Origin: Chloroflexota bacterium | GTDB lineage: Bacteria; Chloroflexota; Anaerolineae; Anaerolineales; Anaerolineaceae | Direction: 5' to 3' | NCBI GenBank assembly: GCA_012799995.1 | Contig: JAAZKE010000068.1 | Location: forward strand, 1-36,577 | Length of the DNA: 36,577 bases | Shown here: piece after piece, positions 15,835-23,116 of the stretch | Layout of the letters: each line of letters opens with the position of its first letter | Numbering within the stretch: position 1 is the stretch's first letter | Notes under the pieces: model-generated | What the model was told of the DNA's origin: nothing | Database searches by the model: none | What the model saw: the letters and a program-made list of their open reading frames with translations, nothing else | Position numbers and translations under genes: made by a program

Positions 15835-17529
15835 TTACTTCTTGGGTATAGCTGTTGCGTTTTCGGATATGCCAGGCCTGGAAATCAAATACCAGGATTC
15901 TACTGTTTGAAAACGATCCGAACTGGTGTAAAGCGGCCCGACACTGATCCCTTTGATTTTGGAGTTGATTGCAAAGTTATAAACTGGTGTAAATAATGGC
16001 AGCGATGGCATTTCATCTGCAAACAAAACCTGGAAATTACGGTATAGCCGTTCCCGCTCATCAAGGTCGGTTTCAACACGGGCAGTTTCCAGATACTGGC
16101 TGATAATACGGTTATTCCATTGAGAATAATTCTGCCCGCTGGAAATCTGTGTTTGATCCCAGAACGGATAAGGATCAGGATCGGGAATCCGTGAAAGGTT
16201 CAAGTCGATCAAGGCAGCTTCATAATTGCGTTCAGCCAGCCTCACGTTGATCAGTTCATCCGGACTTACCGCCTCCAAGTTGACGAGCACGTTTACTGCT
16301 GCAAGATTCTGTTGTACCGCCTCAGCAACGCTGCGATGCACATCATCATCCGGATAAAGCATCGTAAAGTTCAATGTTTTTCCATCTTTTGAACGCACCT
16401 GATCCTGTTCATTAGCCAGCACGTAACCAGCTGATTTTAAAATCTCGATCGATTTGTAGGAATCAAATTCGATCTTGGGTATCCCGTCATAATATGCCCA
16501 GTTCCCTGGCAGAATCGGACCATGAGCGATAATTGCCTGCCCTTTGAACAGATCATTTACGATGCTGGTGCGATTGATCCCGGCCAGCAATGCCTTACGG
16601 ATATCGGCATTCTTGAAGAAATCGACATTGTCATTGGCATTGTTCAACAGGATCATGGTGATGATTGGTAACCGGGCGGTATATAACGATAAATTCTCTT
16701 GAGCCAGCACCGAATACAGGATATCAGAGCCAACGTAGCTGATGCCGTCAACCAGACCCTGTTCATAGGCCTGATAGGCACGGGTGGAATCAGGGTAAAA
16801 CCGGATTTGTATTTCTTCCAGAAATGCGTTCTCACGGTAAAACTCACCATTTCTGACCAGGTCAATTCCGGTAATATTGCTGCCTTCAAGCTTTAAAGTA
16901 CCCAGTTTATATGGTCCACTGCCAACAGGTTGGATGTTAACTTTTGAATTTACCATCTCCTGGAATGACATATTCGCCCAAATATGTTTGGGAAGGATAC
17001 CTATGTTCAGGTAGCTGATGAAAGGCGCGTATGCGTCCGGTAATTCGAACTGTACTGTCTTGGGATCGATTGGGCGGATGGTAATACCAGCCCAGAAGGT
17101 TAACAGATCCTCGGGCAAATAACCGCTTGCCTGTTTGATCATTTCATATGTGAATACAACATCGTCAGAGGTCACCGGCTGACCATCGTGCCAGCGCGCA
17201 TCTGGGTTGATTGCAAAATTGTAGATCTTGCCATCCATCGAGATGCCCCACTCGCGTGCTAAATCCGCTTGTGGAAGTCCGCGATTGTCAAAGCGGACCA
17301 AACCGCTGTATATCAGGCGGCAGATGTCCTGATCAGTATTATTGTAGTAGGAAAGCAGAGGGTTTAACCGCTGCATGGTTCCAACAGTTCCTTCAATATA
17401 GGTTCCACCGGAGGTGGGCTGGGATTCAAAGATTTGGATCGGGCCTGTGGTTGTGTCACTCAATAACAGGATGCCGACTACCAGACCGGTGATGAAGATG
17501 ATGATCAATTGCCATCGAATTTTTTTCAT
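15835..17529 (-). CDS. Oligopeptide-type ABC substrate-binding protein (SBP_bac_5)
   Basis: A 564-residue family 5 solute-binding protein (OppA/DppA-like). An N-terminal hydrophobic helix (residues 7-24) has no lipobox cysteine, so it is probably membrane-anchored through an uncleaved helix. Family features include TVGTMQRLNPLLSYYNN, DGKIYNFAINPDARWHDGQ and TSDDVVFTYEMI (around residues 50-130), LLAGINRTSIVNDLFKGQA, and a C-terminal region ending in the TPVYNFAINSKI type. Likely ligands are peptides, possibly sugars or nickel chelates. No permease or ATPase of this type adjoins it. Its own promoter and a terminator separate it from secG upstream. Confidence 0.85.
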   Translation of the reverse strand: MKKIRWQLIIIFITGLVVGILLLSDTTTGPIQIFESQPTSGGTYIEGTVGTMQRLNPLLSYYNNTDQDICRLIYSGLVRFDNRGLPQADLAREWGISMDGKIYNFAINPDARWHDGQPVTSDDVVFTYEMIKQASGYLPEDLLTFWAGITIRPIDPKTVQFELPDAYAPFISYLNIGILPKHIWANMSFQEMVNSKVNIQPVGSGPYKLGTLKLEGSNITGIDLVRNGEFYRENAFLEEIQIRFYPDSTRAYQAYEQGLVDGISYVGSDILYSVLAQENLSLYTARLPIITMILLNNANDNVDFFKNADIRKALLAGINRTSIVNDLFKGQAIIAHGPILPGNWAYYDGIPKIEFDSYKSIEILKSAGYVLANEQDQVRSKDGKTLNFTMLYPDDDVHRSVAEAVQQNLAAVNVLVNLEAVSPDELINVRLAERNYEAALIDLNLSRIPDPDPYPFWDQTQISSGQNYSQWNNRIISQYLETARVETDLDERERLYRNFQVLFADEMPSLPLFTPVYNFAINSKIKGISVGPLYTSSDRFQTVESWYLISRPGISENATAIPKK

Positions 17530-17563
17530 AGTTATTGTCTCACGCGTTCAGCGCCCGGATCAA

Positions 17564-17592
17564 AATATAACATATTTTCGGATTGAACACAA
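17564..17592 (-). promoter_or_regulatory. Promoter for the SBP_bac_5 gene
   Basis: On the minus strand, TTGTGT (17587-17592) and TATATT (17564-17569) with a 17-bp spacer, about 35 bases before the ATG and just after the secG terminator. Confidence 0.55.
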
Positions 17593-17618
17593 AAAGCCCC
17601 CGAACGGGAGGCTTTTTT
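17591..17618. terminator. Terminator downstream of secG
   Basis: AAAAAGCC-CCC / GGG-A-GGCTTTTTT stem with a GAAC loop and one bulged base. It has an A/T-rich flank on both sides, so it works for the minus-strand secG transcript. Confidence 0.8.
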
Positions 17619-17637
17619 GTACCGTTATGAGTAGAGC

Positions 17638-17865
17638 TCAATTAAAGATGATGATTGAAGCTAAAACCAACAGGATCAATAAAGCGCTGAAGCCGATTGT
17701 CAGGTAAAACAGGACTTTTTCAATTCCACGGCGTGCGGAGAAGACCGCGCCGGGATCACTACCACCGGCAATGCTGCCCAGCCCCGTTCCACGATTCTGA
17801 AGCAGGACACAAATGATGGTGGCAATCGAAGTTATAATAAGCGCTATATCGAAGAAAGTTTTCAT
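17638..17865 (-). CDS. secG: Preprotein translocase subunit SecG
   Basis: A 75-residue small membrane protein with two transmembrane helices (about 5-23 and 52-74). The conserved cytoplasmic loop LLQNRGTGLGSIAGGSDP and FSARRGIEKVLF are the family signature. SecG is the third subunit of SecYEG and assists SecA-driven translocation. TGGAGG precedes the ATG and a TATAAT lies further upstream on the minus strand (around 17900). Single gene with its own terminator. Confidence 0.95.
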   Translation of the reverse strand: MKTFFDIALIITSIATIICVLLQNRGTGLGSIAGGSDPGAVFSARRGIEKVLFYLTIGFSALLILLVLASIIIFN

Positions 17866-17931
17866 GCATATCCTCCAAAAAAGTTCAAGACTGAATTATA
17901 CCGTAAAAAATAAAAACGAACGGGTTTGGTA

Positions 17932-19011
17932 ATGGAAGAAATTGTACTTAATCTTCATGTCCATTCCACCTATTCCGATGGCAGCGGGAACTTCCATGAA
18001 ATCGCTCAAGCTGCACTCAGTGCCGAACTGGACGCCGTAATCGTCACCGATCACAATCTGCTGTTGAAAGGTAAGGATGCCTTTTACTATCGCAACGGCA
18101 AACAGATGCTGTTATTGGTGGGTGAAGAGGTGCATGACATGCAGGGGAGCCCCGGTAATCATCTGCTGATATTAAACTATCCCAAGGAAATCGCTCATCT
18201 TGCTTCAAACATGCAACTGCTCATTAATGAAGCCAATCATCAAAATGCTATTACGATTCTGGCACATCCTTATGAATCCGAAATGAAGGCTTTTAATGTC
18301 AGGGCATTTGGGTGGGATCAATGGGAGGTGAAAGGGTTCACTGGGATTGAGATTTTCAATCAGATGAGCGAGTTTAAGAATCGTTCGCGAAATCTATTTG
18401 CGCTGCTGCTCAATGCGCTTTTCCCCAAACGTTTTCTGACGGAAGCCAACCCAAAGGCACTGGCGAAATGGGATGAGTTGCTTAACGCCGGTCATCGGGT
18501 TTTTGCCTTTACTGGCTCGGATGCGCACCAATCCAGATTCAAATTTGGTCCGATCAAGTTAACTCTTTTCCCTTATTTGACTCATTTTAGCGCGCTGAAT
18601 ACCCATGCATATCTACCTCAGCCTTTGACAGGAGACCTGGAACAGGATCGCTCGCTGATATATACCGCGCTGAAAAAGGGGAAATTCCATATCGGACTTG
18701 ACTGGGTTTATCCGACAAAGGGGTTCGAATTTAAAGCTGATTATGAAGGTGGCAGCGCGTATTCTGGTGATCAGTTGATTATGAACCAAAGTGCAACCAT
18801 AAAAATATACCTGCCTGTGCAGGCGATTGTGCATTTGCTTCGAAATGGAGAGGTGATCGGAAAGTGGGATCGTCGTGTGTCGATTGCACATACGATCACA
18901 ACAGCGGGAGTGTACCGAGTGGAATGTTATTTCCCGGTTCAAGGGTCCTTAACTGGATGGATTTATTCAAACCCGATCTTCGTATATAAAGGGAAAAATG
19001 ATGGTCAATAA
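17932..19011 (+). CDS. PHP-domain metal-dependent phosphoesterase
   Basis: A 359-residue protein. The N-terminal PHP domain has its metal-binding motifs: HVHSTYSDGSG (near residue 10), VIVTDHN (near 40), GEEVH (near 65), ILAHPYE (about 110) and GSDAHQ (about 195). The C-terminal ~100 residues look like a beta-sandwich ending in a YRVECYFPVQG strand, as in PHP proteins with an added Ig-like domain. The probable reaction is hydrolysis of a phosphoester; the substrate is unknown. ATG 17932 is preferred over an in-frame TTG at 17926; the ribosome site is weak. It overlaps the YbaK gene by 14 bases. Confidence 0.85.
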   Translation: MEEIVLNLHVHSTYSDGSGNFHEIAQAALSAELDAVIVTDHNLLLKGKDAFYYRNGKQMLLLVGEEVHDMQGSPGNHLLILNYPKEIAHLASNMQLLINEANHQNAITILAHPYESEMKAFNVRAFGWDQWEVKGFTGIEIFNQMSEFKNRSRNLFALLLNALFPKRFLTEANPKALAKWDELLNAGHRVFAFTGSDAHQSRFKFGPIKLTLFPYLTHFSALNTHAYLPQPLTGDLEQDRSLIYTALKKGKFHIGLDWVYPTKGFEFKADYEGGSAYSGDQLIMNQSATIKIYLPVQAIVHLLRNGEVIGKWDRRVSIAHTITTAGVYRVECYFPVQGSLTGWIYSNPIFVYKGKNDGQ

Positions 19012-19480
19012 TGTGGTTCGGTTTTTGAATGCCAAAAAGGTACGATACAAACTGCTGGAATCCCCACCGGTTCATCGTAGCGCTGTTGATACTGCAAAGC
19101 TGTTTAATTTGGATCCGGATTCCGTATTTAAGACGATTGTGATGAAGAAAAACACACCCGGGAAACCAATCCTTTGCATTGTGCCTGGGAGCTATACCGC
19201 TGATGAGAAAAAAGTTGCTGCCCTGCTGAAAGAGAAAAAAGTGAGTGTGGTTACCCAAAATGAAGCGGAAAGGCGCACTAAAGCGGAAGCGGGCGGTATC
19301 TCGCCATTGGCGCTGATTAACCATGGATTTACCATGTTGCTAGATGAAAGCGCGGAATTGTATCCTGAGATTGCCATCTCAGGTGGGCAACGCGGTATGA
19401 CAATCTTGATCGCGCCTCATGACCTGATCCAGCTGACTTCACCGATTATCGCTGACATTGCGCGTAGAACTGATGAATAA
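18998..19480 (+). CDS. YbaK/ProX-type aminoacyl-tRNA deacylase
   Basis: A 160-residue protein of the YbaK/EbsC editing family, which hydrolyses misacylated tRNA such as Cys-tRNA(Pro). The essential lysine lies in VFKTIVMKK (near residue 47). AGGISPLALI (about 99-108) and SGGQRGMTILIAP (about 128-140) are the conserved glycine-rich segments. Two adjacent ATG codons (18998, 19001) follow AAAGGGAA. Second gene of the PHP-YbaK-DUF2085 operon, overlapping its neighbours at both ends. Confidence 0.9.
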   Translation: MMVNNVVRFLNAKKVRYKLLESPPVHRSAVDTAKLFNLDPDSVFKTIVMKKNTPGKPILCIVPGSYTADEKKVAALLKEKKVSVVTQNEAERRTKAEAGGISPLALINHGFTMLLDESAELYPEIAISGGQRGMTILIAPHDLIQLTSPIIADIARRTDE

Positions 19481-20309
19481 GCACAACAAGCCTGTCTTTG
19501 TGCCCGTTGGTATCGTCCTTGTAGCGCTGTTTGCGATCTGGCTGTGGTTCGTCCCCAAAGGATATTTTGGAATTACTTCCGCAGTTGGTTACACGTTTTG
19601 CCATCAGGACCCTGCCCGCAGCCCGCATGCTTTTGGGCACACACTGGCACTATGTTATCGCTGTATGGGGTTATTTACCGGCATTTTTATTGGAGCTCTC
19701 TGGCAACTGGGTGAGCGCAGACATGCCAGATTCAATTCTGCACCTTTCTTGACATTCGCTTTTCCAGCGCTGTTTTTCTATGCTTTTGACGGGCTCAATG
19801 CATCATTTCTACCGAAGCTGCTTTCGGTGGAGCCGCTCTATCAGGATCAACCATGGATTCGGATGCTGAGTGGCTTGTTACTGGGAAACGCAGTCGCATT
19901 GCTGGTCATCCCGTTGTTCAATCGTGTTTTTTATCAGGACTTCGTCCATGCTGCACCAGTACAGGGAATCCTGAGAAAAACAGGGATAGCCGTTTTTGAT
20001 GCATTGCTGTTGTTTGTGTTCCTGAGAGAAATGGACGTGGGAATGGTTCTCGTAAACACAGTTGCGATACTTACCGCGATCGGAATAGTAACGTTGCTCT
20101 ATTCCATTTTTTCAACCGTTATTTTGAAACATAACAACCTGTTTCATACACTTCGAGAGGGTTGGCAGGTGTTCCTTTTAGGCGGATTGATCACCATGAT
20201 GCAGATCGGCGGAATCACCTGGTTGCGTTATGCTGTAACAGGTACCTGGGGATGGCCATTTACAGGAATAGGAGCACCAGATCTGTTTTTTGATAGCATA
20301 GGGTTTTAA
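19473..20309 (+). CDS. DUF2085 membrane protein
   Basis: A 278-residue membrane protein with about seven hydrophobic segments. The DUF2085 signature is clear: CHQDPARS (from Cys43) followed by ALCYRCMGLFTG (Cys61 and Cys64) and a DG motif near residue 105. The Cys/His set could bind metal; the function is unknown. ATG 19473 lies inside the YbaK stop region (8-base overlap); an in-frame TTG at 19458 is less likely. The 3' end overlaps the convergent ABC ATPase gene by 50 bases. Confidence 0.82.
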   Translation: MNKHNKPVFVPVGIVLVALFAIWLWFVPKGYFGITSAVGYTFCHQDPARSPHAFGHTLALCYRCMGLFTGIFIGALWQLGERRHARFNSAPFLTFAFPALFFYAFDGLNASFLPKLLSVEPLYQDQPWIRMLSGLLLGNAVALLVIPLFNRVFYQDFVHAAPVQGILRKTGIAVFDALLLFVFLREMDVGMVLVNTVAILTAIGIVTLLYSIFSTVILKHNNLFHTLREGWQVFLLGGLITMMQIGGITWLRYAVTGTWGWPFTGIGAPDLFFDSIGF

Positions 20310-21300
20310 TCTCACCCACAGTCAGCTGATTCGGATGTTGCAGTGTGAACATGCTGGTCGGATTAACCTTAAGTCTGATGTCGTATGAATTCCCTTTGAA
20401 AAAACTGGCATCCACCCGAGCGGGAAGACATACATCTCCCTCACACAGTTCACCAATCGTACCATTTCTGAACAATACATGAACCGTTTGCCCGGGAGTC
20501 AGAGGATATTTCGGTTCAAAGACAATCGTTTTCTCTTCCGAAGCCAGTTCCAACTTGACCTCGGTTTCACTGACAGCTTTACCACTCAATATGTTGTTCA
20601 TCCCCATGAAGCGGGCGATCCAAACCGAATTTGGTTGGTTGTAGATCTTCTCTGGTGAATCGTTTTGTAGAATCTGTCCATTGTGCAGGATTGCAATTCT
20701 GTCACCAATCGTAAGCGCCTCGTTATGGTCGTGGGTGACGTAAATCGCCGGTGTTCCATTCTTCCCCAGCACTTCCTTTAACTCCTGTAACAGCTCTACG
20801 CGCAACGAATGATCCAATGCACCCAGTGGTTCATCCAGCATCAGCAAATGTGGCTTTGGTGCCAGCGCACGTGCCAGCGCCACACGTTGCTGTTCACCGC
20901 CGGAGAGTTCAGTCACCTTACGAAAGGCGAACGCTTTCATTCCGATCTGTTCCAATGCCTGGGTTACAGCTGTATCAATTTCAGATTTGGCGACTTTCTT
21001 CATCTTGAGGCCAAATGCGATATTGTCGTAAACGTTCAGATGAGGAAATAAGGAGTAATCCTGAAACATCAAACCGAAATTTCGTTCATTGGGCGGAACA
21101 TTCGCGAGATTTCTGCCATTCCAGAGCACTTCTCCCTGAAGCGGCTTTTCCAGTCCCGCCACAATGCGCAAGAGGGTGCTCTTTCCGCTACCGCTTTCTC
21201 CCAACAGACACACCACTTCCTGTCTGGTCAGATTGAAATTGAGATTTTCCAGCAGCATCTTCTGGTCATAAGAGTAGGCGATATTCAATAATTGAAGCAT
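20260..21300 (-). CDS. ABC transporter ATP-binding protein (Fe3+/thiamine/polyamine type)
   Basis: A 346-residue ATPase. Walker A GESGSGKS is at 34-41, the Q-loop at LMFQDYSLFPHL (77-88), the signature LSGGE at 132-136, Walker B LLMLDE at 152-157 and switch THDHNEA. The C-terminal ~110 residues form a TOBE-like regulatory domain (GMNNILSGKA...). The class is that of FbpC, ThiQ and PotA. ATG 21300 is chosen because GAAGGA lies 9 bases upstream; the ATG at 21309 would directly abut that site. It is translated just after the fused permease (24-base gap), but no binding protein lies in this locus. Confidence 0.9.
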   Translation of the reverse strand: MLQLLNIAYSYDQKMLLENLNFNLTRQEVVCLLGESGSGKSTLLRIVAGLEKPLQGEVLWNGRNLANVPPNERNFGLMFQDYSLFPHLNVYDNIAFGLKMKKVAKSEIDTAVTQALEQIGMKAFAFRKVTELSGGEQQRVALARALAPKPHLLMLDEPLGALDHSLRVELLQELKEVLGKNGTPAIYVTHDHNEALTIGDRIAILHNGQILQNDSPEKIYNQPNSVWIARFMGMNNILSGKAVSETEVKLELASEEKTIVFEPKYPLTPGQTVHVLFRNGTIGELCEGDVCLPARVDASFFKGNSYDIRLKVNPTSMFTLQHPNQLTVGEIKTLCYQKTDLVLLFL

Positions 21301-21324
21301 GTAAAGCATTCCTTCGGGCAGATC

Positions 21325-23004
21325 TCAGCCCAGATTTTGATCTGGATCTCTTTCGAAAGCCAGTACTCCGACGACACAAAAAACCATCAGGATGGTTGAC
21401 ATCGCCATAGCCTGTCCGTAATTGGCTCCTCCCGGTTGTCCGAGAAAGCGGAAAATAGCAATTGGTATGGTTGGCCGCTCCGGCAGCGACAGAAATGAAG
21501 TAGCGCCAAACTCTCCCAATGAAATTGTAAAAGCAAAAATACCTGCATTGAGAATCCCACGCCGGATCAAAGGAATATCTATTTTTCTGAAAACCGTCAG
21601 CGGGGTTGCACCCAGAATTGTGGCAGCCTGGCGAAGCGAATTTGGTATTCCCTCCAATAAAGGCCGGATTGATCGGATGCCAAAGGGCAGCCCAATTAAG
21701 CTATGCGCAATCGGAACCAGTGCCGGGTTTTTAATGTTTGAGCTGAAGAAAAGCAAATAGCCCAGTCCCAGCGTTACCGCCGAAGTCCCCAAAGGAAACA
21801 TGAATAAAGAGGTGACCGTGCGCGTCCAACGATAGCGATTTTCAGCAATCGTGATTAACAGGCTCAGCGTTATCACGATCAGAGCAGCGATGATACCAGT
21901 AGAAATCGAATTCCAGATGGCTTTAATCGGAGGTACGTAGAAAAAGGAATTCCGTGCATTGACAAAAAGTAATTGATAATATTCTAAGGTTAAGTGGAAT
22001 CCGGCTGGAGCAGAACCCTGCGGAGGTGTTGTCGAGAGGATCGACCTCAAGAATAACGCAAGTAAAGGAGTTGTCAGAAAGAGCGTATTGAAAATAAGAA
22101 CTATGCGAACTGCCCAGCGATCAAAATCTGTAGTAGCAGCTTTAAAATTATCCATATTAATTTTTTGGGATTGTGTTTGTGTGATTTTGCGACTTATTGC
22201 GCTCTCCATTAATGTAATCACAACGGTAAATATCATCTGAATGATCGATAAAATGCCTGCCAATGGCAGATTGAAGACAGTCAATGCCTGATAAGAGATT
22301 TCAACTTCAATGGTGCGGAAACGAATTCCACCCAGCAACAATACAACACCATAACTGGTGAAATCAAATAGAAATGTCACCAATGCTGCCGAAAGGATTG
22401 AGGGGGTCAACATTGGTAAAACGATCTCTTTCCAGACAGTAAACCGCGAAGCTCCCAACGTCATCGCGACGTCTTCCATCTTTCGGTCGATTGCAGCCCA
22501 GGCATTGCCGACGATTCGTATCACCACGGAGATATTATAGAAAACATGCGCGATCAGGATGATCCAGATGGTGTTCATCAATTCGATCTGCGGACGACCT
22601 GAACTGGCAGGCGGTAACAGTGAATTGAGCAATCCACGTGGGCCAATCAGCGCATTAAACGCAGCTGCGGTCACAACCGAAGGCAAGATAAAAGGAACGG
22701 TAAACAGTGACTTGAAGAAACTTTTTCCGCGAAAAGTAAAGCGTGAGAAGATCCAGGCAGCGGGTAATCCCAAAATCACAGTAATAACTGTCGATAAAAA
22801 AGCCTGCCATAGCGTGAACCACACCACCTTGGTAACGGATTTGCCGGCAAGCACATCCAGTGAGCTGAAGTCAGTAAAAACCCGTTTCAGTACCGAAGTC
22901 AATGGAAAAAAATAAAAGAAAAATATGAAGATCAATGGAAGAATCAGCAGCATGAAGCCAATTGTCAGCGCCTTAAGGTTTATTTTTGATGTAGTTCTCT
23001 CCAT
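21325..23004 (-). CDS. Fused two-domain ABC permease (FbpB/ThiP type)
   Basis: A 559-residue permease with two BPD_transp_1 domains in one chain, as in FbpB and ThiP, and about twelve hydrophobic helices. Both EAA loops are visible: EDVAMTLGASRFTVWKEI in the first half and RQAATILGATPLTVFRKI in the second, each contacting one ATPase copy. The open frame reaches 23169, but ATG 23004 is preferred: it has AGGAAA upstream, starts just before the first membrane helix, and frees the divergent promoter region. The substrate could be ferric iron, thiamine, phosphonate or similar; the binding protein must be encoded elsewhere. Confidence 0.88.
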   Translation of the reverse strand: MERTTSKINLKALTIGFMLLILPLIFIFFFYFFPLTSVLKRVFTDFSSLDVLAGKSVTKVVWFTLWQAFLSTVITVILGLPAAWIFSRFTFRGKSFFKSLFTVPFILPSVVTAAAFNALIGPRGLLNSLLPPASSGRPQIELMNTIWIILIAHVFYNISVVIRIVGNAWAAIDRKMEDVAMTLGASRFTVWKEIVLPMLTPSILSAALVTFLFDFTSYGVVLLLGGIRFRTIEVEISYQALTVFNLPLAGILSIIQMIFTVVITLMESAISRKITQTQSQKINMDNFKAATTDFDRWAVRIVLIFNTLFLTTPLLALFLRSILSTTPPQGSAPAGFHLTLEYYQLLFVNARNSFFYVPPIKAIWNSISTGIIAALIVITLSLLITIAENRYRWTRTVTSLFMFPLGTSAVTLGLGYLLFFSSNIKNPALVPIAHSLIGLPFGIRSIRPLLEGIPNSLRQAATILGATPLTVFRKIDIPLIRRGILNAGIFAFTISLGEFGATSFLSLPERPTIPIAIFRFLGQPGGANYGQAMAMSTILMVFCVVGVLAFERDPDQNLG

Positions 23005-23079
23005 TTGTTTTTTATTTCCTGAATTAAAGTTTACCCGTTTTATTGTTTCGCCGATGGAATGGTGGAATAGCCCGTGCAT

Positions 23080-23109
23080 TTGACGAATCAGGGGATTGTT
23101 GATTATAAA
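23080..23109 (+). promoter_or_regulatory. Promoter of the TPR/lytic transglycosylase gene
   Basis: TTGACG (23080-23085) and TATAAA (23104-23109) with an 18-bp spacer. The predicted start of transcription (about 23116) coincides with the ATG at 23117, so the mRNA may be leaderless. The upstream TTG at 23096 lies inside the promoter. Confidence 0.55.
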
Positions 23110-23116
23110 TGGATTA

